DNA from: Ruminococcus albus AD2013
GTDB lineage: Bacteria > Bacillota > Clostridia > Oscillospirales > Ruminococcaceae
Length of the DNA: 64,000 bases
Reading direction: 5' to 3'
Assembly (NCBI RefSeq): GCF_000526775.1
Contig: NZ_JAGS01000001.1
Span: 868,001 to 932,000 of the forward strand
Within the stretch, counting starts at the first letter, position 1. Every line of letters starts with the position of its first letter. Both the position numbers and the translations under genes were made by a program. Below, one piece after another: positions 58,465-64,000 of this stretch. The notes below the pieces were generated by a model that saw only the letters and a list, made by a program, of their open reading frames with translations, did no database searches and was not told where the DNA came from.

Positions 58465-60873
58465 ATGGGACTTGATAATATAAATCATGAGATCCTTGAA
58501 CTGGATAAAGTTCTTGAAAAGCTTTCAGAGCTTTGTTCAAGCAAGGATAGCAAACAAGCGGCGCTGGCTGTCAGACCATCTGACGACCTGTACACCGTGC
58601 GTACCGAAATGGCTAAAACAGCCAGTGCGCTGAATATGTCCATTAAGAACGGTACACCTGCTTTTTACAGTATAAACAATGTATCCGCAAGCCTGAACAG
58701 AGCAAAGGCAGGCGGCACTCTTTCACTTGGGGAACTGCTGGAGATAAAAAAAGTTCTGGGTCAGACCAATGAGCTTTGCAAATGGTTCGACCAGAACGAG
58801 GACAAGAACACTCCCCTTTCCTATCTGTTTGAACAGCTTTTCCCGAACAAATCATTATGGCAGAGATTGGAAACTGCCATACTTGACAGCGAAAACCTTT
58901 CCGATGATGCCAGCCCTGAGCTCAGGTCTATCAGAAACAAGATAGCAAAGGCTGGTCTGAAGATACGTGAAACTTTGGACAAGATGATAAAATCGCCCTC
59001 AACACAGAAGTACTTGCAGGAATCAATTGTCACTATGCGTGACGGCAGATTTGTTGTACCTGTAAAGACAGAGTTTAAAGGAAACGTGGGCGGTCTGGTT
59101 CATGGCACTTCGGCAACAGGCTCGACCTTATTTATTGAGCCGATCTCCGTAGTTGAAGCCAACAACGAAGTCAGGATACTTCAGGGCAAGGAGCAGGACG
59201 AAATTCACCGCATACTCACCGAATTCTCCAATGAATGCGCTATGATGCAGCCACAGATAGAATCAAACTACGATGCGGCTGTTAAGCTGGATCTGTATTT
59301 TGCAAAGGCTAACCTCGGTGCAAAGATGCGAGCAGTCGATCCTGAGATATCCGAAGACGGAATAATCGTTCTGAACAAAGCAAGACACCCTCTTATTGAT
59401 GAAAACAAAGTCGTGCCGATAAACTTTCGCTCGGGTACCGATTACAATGTACTTGTTATAACCGGTCCGAATACAGGCGGTAAGACTGTTACACTAAAGA
59501 CTGTCGGTCTGCTGACACTGATGACAATGTGTGGTCTGATGATACCCGCATCTGACGGCTGTAAAATATCGGTATACAAGAATATACTTGCAGATATCGG
59601 CGACAGGCAGTCAATTCAGGAAAGTCTCTCAACATTCTCCTCACACATGGGCAAGGTGAAGGATATAATAGACAAAGCCGACCATGAGAGCCTTGTACTG
59701 ATAGACGAACTTGGTTCCGGTACAGACCCGGTTGAGGGTGCTGCTCTCGCGGTTTCCATTATCGAAAGACTGCGTCAAGTAGGCGCAACAGTAGTCACAA
59801 CTACTCACTATCAGGAGATAAAAATGTATGCTCTTGATACCGACGGAGTAGAAAATGCGTCCTGCGAATTTGATGTTGAGACCATGCGCCCGACATACAA
59901 GCTGGTTATCGGTTCACCCGGTAAGTCGAATGCATTTGCGATATCTAAAAATCTTGGTATTGATGATGATATAATCAACTATGCGAAATCTCTTATATCC
60001 GAAGAAAACAGGAGATTCGAGCATATAATAGATGACCTTGAGAAAGCAAGGATAAGCCTTGAAGAGAACAATCTTCTTGCAGAAAAATACCGCAAAGAGG
60101 CCGAAACCCTGCGAAATGAACTTAATGAACAGAAGAAAAAGTTCATGGAAGACAAAGAATTCGAGCTTGAAAAAGCAAGACGTCAGGCAAGTGATATCGT
60201 AAACCGTGTTCAGCGTGAATCACAGGCACTGGTAGATGAACTCGACAAGCTTCGCAAGGAAAAAGAAAAGAACGGCTTCACACAAAAAGCAATGGATGCA
60301 AGGCAGAAACAGCGTTCTACAATGAATAAGCTTTATCTTGAGGCAAATCCTGTTTCAGAACAGCCCGATGATGATTATGTTCTGCCGAGACCTCTCAAAA
60401 AGGGTGATACCGTGCTAATAACCGATACAAAGCGCAACGGAATAGTTGTGACTCCTCCCGATGACAAGGGAATGTGCTTTGTTCAGGCAGGCATAATGAA
60501 GACAAAGATCGATGTAAAAAAACTTCGTCTTGTGGAAAAACAGCAGCCTGCCAAAACTCCTCAGAAACAACAGACAAAGAAAAAGCGCGGAGTATCCACC
60601 AAGGGCGTTGAAAGCCGCATGACAAGACGTTTCTCGACTGAACTTGATATCAGGGGTTACGCAAGTGATGAGGGCATCCACGAGATGGACAGCTTTATCG
60701 ATAACTGTGTAATGTCAGGAATCAGTATGGTAACGGTCATACACGGAATCGGTACGGGAGTACTGAAAAATGCGGTTAGAAATCATCTGCGCAGACATCC
60801 GTCGGTTAAATCTTACCGTCCCGGAGTTTACGGCGAGGGAGAAGACGGTGTAACTGTTATAGAACTTAAATAA
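58465..60873 (+). CDS. mutS2: MutS2 ATPase/endonuclease
   Basis: 802 aa. No mismatch-recognition domain; a core and clamp, Walker A GPNTGGKTVTLKTV (about 333), ATPase motif LIDELGSGTDP, a coiled coil (about 520-620) and a C-terminal Smr nuclease domain (LDIRGYASDEG, VIHGIGTGVLKNAVRNHL). It acts against recombination and on collided ribosomes in other species. GAGGT 11 nt upstream. Operon end, before a terminator. Confidence 0.94.
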   Translation: MGLDNINHEILELDKVLEKLSELCSSKDSKQAALAVRPSDDLYTVRTEMAKTASALNMSIKNGTPAFYSINNVSASLNRAKAGGTLSLGELLEIKKVLGQTNELCKWFDQNEDKNTPLSYLFEQLFPNKSLWQRLETAILDSENLSDDASPELRSIRNKIAKAGLKIRETLDKMIKSPSTQKYLQESIVTMRDGRFVVPVKTEFKGNVGGLVHGTSATGSTLFIEPISVVEANNEVRILQGKEQDEIHRILTEFSNECAMMQPQIESNYDAAVKLDLYFAKANLGAKMRAVDPEISEDGIIVLNKARHPLIDENKVVPINFRSGTDYNVLVITGPNTGGKTVTLKTVGLLTLMTMCGLMIPASDGCKISVYKNILADIGDRQSIQESLSTFSSHMGKVKDIIDKADHESLVLIDELGSGTDPVEGAALAVSIIERLRQVGATVVTTTHYQEIKMYALDTDGVENASCEFDVETMRPTYKLVIGSPGKSNAFAISKNLGIDDDIINYAKSLISEENRRFEHIIDDLEKARISLEENNLLAEKYRKEAETLRNELNEQKKKFMEDKEFELEKARRQASDIVNRVQRESQALVDELDKLRKEKEKNGFTQKAMDARQKQRSTMNKLYLEANPVSEQPDDDYVLPRPLKKGDTVLITDTKRNGIVVTPPDDKGMCFVQAGIMKTKIDVKKLRLVEKQQPAKTPQKQQTKKKRGVSTKGVESRMTRRFSTELDIRGYASDEGIHEMDSFIDNCVMSGISMVTVIHGIGTGVLKNAVRNHLRRHPSVKSYRPGVYGEGEDGVTVIELK

Positions 60874-60880
60874 AACAAGA

Positions 60881-60908
60881 CGACCCGAGGAATAACCTCG
60901 GGTCGTTT
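60881..60908. terminator. Bidirectional terminator after mutS2
   Basis: CGACCCGAGG - AATAA - CCTCGGGTCG perfect stem; TTTAATT on the plus side, TCTTGTTTT on the minus side. Confidence 0.85.
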
Positions 60909-60918
60909 AATTATCTTG

Positions 60919-61161
60919 TCAGAACTGTCCTCCCGCCTGTGCAAGAAGTTCGCGCAGAGCATTCAGAAGTTCGATATCATCGGCATTGAGCTTGATGCTT
61001 GCCTCGATCTTCTGACCTGCAGCATTGGTAACTTTAAGGTCGAGAGCGCCGCCATCTTCCATACCGCTTGCAGCTGTCTGCATAAACTGAGGTATCCTCG
61101 GGTGGTTTTCTCTGAATTTTTCAAGCAAAGGTTTCAGCTTGACTACTGCCATTGGGTTCAT
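60919..61161 (-). CDS. Small conserved protein of unknown function
   Basis: 80 aa. A basic N-terminal part (VVKLKPLLEKFRENHPRIPQF), a beta-hairpin-like KVTNAAGQKIEASIKL and a C-terminal amphipathic helix. No family known to me. AGAGGAT 8 nt before ATG 61161. It follows the lipase gene by 1 bp, so it is in the same operon. Confidence 0.7.
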   Translation of the reverse strand: MNPMAVVKLKPLLEKFRENHPRIPQFMQTAASGMEDGGALDLKVTNAAGQKIEASIKLNADDIELLNALRELLAQAGGQF

Positions 61162-61162
61162 A

Positions 61163-62494
61163 TTACAATCCTCTTTCTTTCAGGTCTTTGACTATATCCA
61201 CGTAAAATTCGCGGACATCAAATCCATCTATATTTTCGCGGAAAAGGTCGATCATATCACCATGTGAAAGACCTCTTCTGCCTTTATGGTTTATCATAAG
61301 TGTATTCTTACCGCGCAGAGCAGATTCCTTAACTACCAGACCATCATTTCCTGTACCGTCTTTGCAGTTCATCATGTAGCCGAGATTAAGTGGAAATCCG
61401 GCGGAGAATACATTTTTCATCACGGACATAACCGATCGGTAGTATACATTCGGACTATCAGGTATCTCCTCGTCAAGCTTAGCGCAGTTTGAATGAGTAA
61501 GCTCACGCAATCCTTTTTCAAAATCGGGGGCTGTATCACCGAGAACGGTGAACAGCTTGTTGTATCTGGCTGCCACGAATTTCAGCAGACCATCGGGAAC
61601 TTTAGCCAGTATATCATCAACGAAGTTACAGCCGTAATGGGGCGTATTTATCGTTACCAGACTTGCAACATACCTGTCCATGCCCAGTTTTGATATGGCA
61701 TATCTTGAATCAAGTCCGCCTTTTGAATGGGCGATGATGTTCAGCTTTTCAGCTCCTGTTTCTTTTATTACTTCCTCGATCTTGTCACGAAGCTCTCCTG
61801 CACTGACGGATATCAGGTTTGCCGACTGCTGACCTCCGTAGTATATCTCTGCGCCGTTTCGTACAAGTTCCTTTGGTACTCTGCCCCAGTAATTGAACAT
61901 CTGCCAGTCGCGGAAAAAAATGCCATGTACCATAAGTATTGGGTATTTCGTTTTGCAGACTTCATTCTCCTTGCGCATATCATCAAGTTCCTGCTTTGCC
62001 TGTTCAAAGCGGAATTCTTTTTTAGCCGATTTGGAGATCGCCTTCAGTATAAAGATGTTCACCACAGGTATATACCAGGTAAATATCAAGGCTATGTATT
62101 TTATTACTTTGACCTGTCTTGAAGATATCAAAAGTCTGATTATCCCGACAAAAGCACAAATGGCAATTATAGCATATCCCGTAAGTGCATTTGCGACCAA
62201 TCGCCAAGGGTCAGATCCGCCGATGATAATAAATGCGAGCACTGTCGCAGTATGCAAAACAAGAGAAATTACTGCGCCGTCAATAAGGAATGAGCCTTTT
62301 GCTATGCGGCAGAGTTTTTTGTTCTTGTCGGAATGCCCGCCTGCAGATATAAGATAGATAAAGCAGAACAGCGCCAGCCCAATTATAATAAGTATCTTGA
62401 CCGCTGTAGAAAACTGAACTACCGTCCATAAAATAACAGAATTGCAGAGGCAAAGTATCAGAAACTGGTCTAAAAATAGTCTTATCTTTCTCAC
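61163..62494 (-). CDS. Membrane-anchored lipase-like alpha/beta hydrolase
   Basis: 443 aa. About four N-terminal helices (9-155) precede a lipase core starting at YPILMVHGIFFRDW (about 184). Nucleophile AHSKGGLDSRYA, acid in GNDGLVV and His in GLSHGDM follow bacterial triacylglycerol-lipase order. Probably acts on lipids at the membrane; which side faces the domain cannot be told. It is 10 bp after the DnaI-like gene. Confidence 0.82.
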   Translation of the reverse strand: MRKIRLFLDQFLILCLCNSVILWTVVQFSTAVKILIIIGLALFCFIYLISAGGHSDKNKKLCRIAKGSFLIDGAVISLVLHTATVLAFIIIGGSDPWRLVANALTGYAIIAICAFVGIIRLLISSRQVKVIKYIALIFTWYIPVVNIFILKAISKSAKKEFRFEQAKQELDDMRKENEVCKTKYPILMVHGIFFRDWQMFNYWGRVPKELVRNGAEIYYGGQQSANLISVSAGELRDKIEEVIKETGAEKLNIIAHSKGGLDSRYAISKLGMDRYVASLVTINTPHYGCNFVDDILAKVPDGLLKFVAARYNKLFTVLGDTAPDFEKGLRELTHSNCAKLDEEIPDSPNVYYRSVMSVMKNVFSAGFPLNLGYMMNCKDGTGNDGLVVKESALRGKNTLMINHKGRRGLSHGDMIDLFRENIDGFDVREFYVDIVKDLKERGL

Positions 62495-62504
62495 GATAGT
62501 TACC

Positions 62505-63494
62505 TCAAATAATACCGTTTCTCAGCTTGACCAGTCTTACATCACTGCCCGCAAAGAAGAAAGGTCTGAAACAGCCTGTAATTCGTGAAACTATTCTGTC
62601 GTTGTATTTTTTGCCGACTTCGTTAACTGTAAGATTAGTTGATATAAGTGTAGGTCTGCGCTCGTTTATGCGCTCATTTATGAGTTCATAAAGTACCGAA
62701 TCAGTGAACTGCGTCTGAAATTCGGAACCAAGGTCATCAAGTATAAGCAGGTCTGCTTCAAGCATGATACTCATGGTATCTCCCTCGGCTCTGTGAAAAC
62801 GTTCGTCTTCCACCTGACGCATAAGTTTAAGCATCGAACCATAAACAACATTCCAACCCTGTGATATAAGCTCTTTTGCGATACATGACGAAAGGAATGT
62901 TTTGCCCAATCCTGTCTTTCCAAAAAATATCAGCGAGCTTGTATGGGGTTCAAATCGTGTTGCATAATTTTTGCAGTTCTCAAAAATGGTCTGCATCTTC
63001 ACCCTGGGGATCTCACCGTTAACAGGAGCATCGCTGTAATACTCAACCCTGAAATCAGCAAAATCGTGAAGCTCTATGGAACAGTTTGCGTTAATTTCTT
63101 CGGTCGTATACTTTTTAAGTAGCCTTTTCATGCACTCGCATCTTACACCGTCATGGTATCCCGAATCACTGCAGATCTCACACTGATAGTGCATCTGCAA
63201 GTAGTCCTCGGGATAACCGCAAGCCTTTAGCATCTCGTGCATCGTGTGACGAAGGTTGATATTTTTCTCCTTGATCTCGGCTATCTTCTTTGATACGTCA
63301 GCACTGCTTTTCCCTTTTCCGATATTTCCGATAAGCGCATAGTTCAGCCTTATGGCTTCGCTGTGCATACGATATATTTCGGGAGCGTTCTGAGCTATCT
63401 CGTCAAGTCTTCGCTGATATTCCTCGTTCGCATTATCCTGACGCCGTCTGAGTTCAAGCTCGGCGCGGTCAAATGCCTGTTCGGTATATTTCAT
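62505..63494 (-). CDS. DnaI/DnaC-like helicase-loader ATPase
   Basis: 329 aa. An N-terminal zinc cluster CEICSDSGYHDGVRCEC (about 105-121) and an AAA+ core with FGKTGLGKTFLSSCIA (Walker A), LLILDDLGSE (Walker B) and a RIVSRITG sensor region. It loads the replicative helicase. The start overlaps the DnaD-type gene by ATGA, the same partnership as in Clostridia chromosomes. Confidence 0.92.
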   Translation of the reverse strand: MKYTEQAFDRAELELRRRQDNANEEYQRRLDEIAQNAPEIYRMHSEAIRLNYALIGNIGKGKSSADVSKKIAEIKEKNINLRHTMHEMLKACGYPEDYLQMHYQCEICSDSGYHDGVRCECMKRLLKKYTTEEINANCSIELHDFADFRVEYYSDAPVNGEIPRVKMQTIFENCKNYATRFEPHTSSLIFFGKTGLGKTFLSSCIAKELISQGWNVVYGSMLKLMRQVEDERFHRAEGDTMSIMLEADLLILDDLGSEFQTQFTDSVLYELINERINERRPTLISTNLTVNEVGKKYNDRIVSRITGCFRPFFFAGSDVRLVKLRNGII

Positions 63495-64000
63495 TGATCT
63501 TCTTCCTTCCTGACGTTCCAGGGAGCGTCACCGAAATCATAATTCCTTGCAAAATTCTCATACTCATTCAGATCATAAGAAGGCTTGTCTTCGCTGACAG
63601 CAGAGTATTTTTTCTTATGCTGCATATCAGACTGTTCTGCATCTTCTACACTGCTTACACCGACCTTAGCCCAGTTTTTGAGTATACCGTCTATATAGCT
63701 GAAACTGAGTTTACTTTTGGTATCAAGGCATTTATTGTAGGCAAGCTCTATAAGATCATTGTTGAAACCAAGCCTTCTCCATTCCGTCATATACTGCTGC
63801 TGCTTCTTAGAAGGACGATTTTCCATGCCGAAAATACCAAGAATCTTATTCTCATAGCTTCTTCGTTCCGAAGCAGTGATTATTGCCTGCTCAACTTCCG
63901 CATAGGTGTTTATGCCTTCATTGTACCAGTTTATCATGACAGTATGAAGATACGCTATACTGCACTTTCCTGCTGCACGGCAATGATCGGCAGCTAGAAG
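63491..64000 (-). CDS. DnaD-domain replication protein, N terminus beyond window
   Basis: The frame stays open from stop 63491 to the edge, 169 codons visible, so the apparent ATG 63937 is internal. Two DnaD/DnaB_2-type repeats are seen. One begins beyond the edge (AAGKCSIAYLHTVMINWYNEGI). The second is complete (WRRLGFNNDLIELAYN then LSFSYIDGILKNWAKVG). DnaD-type proteins help load the helicase with DnaI. Confidence 0.88.
   Translation of the reverse strand, partial: LLAADHCRAAGKCSIAYLHTVMINWYNEGINTYAEVEQAIITASERRSYENKILGIFGMENRPSKKQQQYMTEWRRLGFNNDLIELAYNKCLDTKSKLSFSYIDGILKNWAKVGVSSVEDAEQSDMQHKKKYSAVSEDKPSYDLNEYENFARNYDFGDAPWNVRKEEDQ

Noticed and set aside
1..64000. CRISPR arrays, tRNA/rRNA genes, transposases, integrases, attachment sites
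   Set aside because: None seen while reading; no regularly spaced repeats or mobile-element genes were found.

Overview
The window reads as chromosomal DNA of a low-to-moderate GC Clostridia member, most like a cellulolytic Ruminococcus (R. albus-like). This is inferred from the content: spoIIID, ylbJ, yqfC and yqfD sporulation genes, class III (anaerobic) ribonucleotide reductase, glycogen synthase, a GH5 glucanase, a Crh-like HPr, and a yqfCD-phoH-ybeY-dgkA-era-recO order typical of Firmicutes. No rRNA, tRNA, CRISPR array, phage gene or transposase was recognised. Both ends cut a gene: an NAGPA-like exported protein at the left and a DnaD-domain protein at the right.

Layout. 1-3.6 kb: cell-envelope genes on the minus strand (NAGPA-like protein, GT2-GtrA glycosyltransferase, MFS/spermidine-synthase-like fusion). 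3.8-5.9 kb: panB-panC-panD (pantothenate). 6.2-8.9 kb: HD protein, folP, fused folB-folK and dfrA (folate). 9.3-19.3 kb: a tight 13-gene plus-strand operon of discrete acyl-carrier enzymes: acyltransferase, two ACPs, crotonases, hotdog thioesterase, hydroxyacyl dehydrogenase, ketosynthase, MIF-type tautomerase, alpha/beta hydrolase with a Cys nucleophile, acyl-AMP ligase and type II thioesterase. This is the best candidate for an undescribed system. It looks like a non-modular polyketide/fatty-acyl pathway that uses beta-oxidation-type enzymes where a KR and DH would be expected. 19.6-24.6 kb: mtaB, an HPr homologue without the catalytic His, an anion permease, a methyltransferase, a possible small RNA and an esterase.

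24.7-34.7 kb: an ECF sigma factor overlapping a membrane protein with four PASTA repeats (probable anti-sigma), an alpha-hydroxy-acid oxidising protein, a DXS-like enzyme with a sugar isomerase/epimerase, a redox C_GCAxxG_C_C protein, a LacI regulator, a PrsA-like lipoprotein and a Cys-rich Crp/Fnr regulator. The Crp/Fnr gene diverges from nrdD-GNAT-nrdG across a palindrome that overlaps its -35. 38-49 kb: an XRE/zinc-ribbon regulator, aspartate kinase, TraB/GumN lipoprotein, glgA, two little-known proteins, a GH5-nitroreductase-thioesterase operon behind a palindromic operator-like site, and a soluble LacI-type sensor fused to GGDEF.

49-64 kb: sporulation and housekeeping genes. spoIIID lies between two CmpB-type membrane proteins, ylbJ diverges from yqfC-yqfD, and then come phoH, ybeY, dgkA, NUDIX, GNAT, era, a 43-codon yqzL-like gene, recO and mutS2. 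On the opposite strand are a DnaD-domain protein, a DnaI/DnaC-like loader, a membrane lipase and a small conserved protein. Most transcription units have recognisable sigma-A promoters with 17-bp spacers and clear intrinsic terminators. All family calls come from reading motifs by eye; no database search was run.
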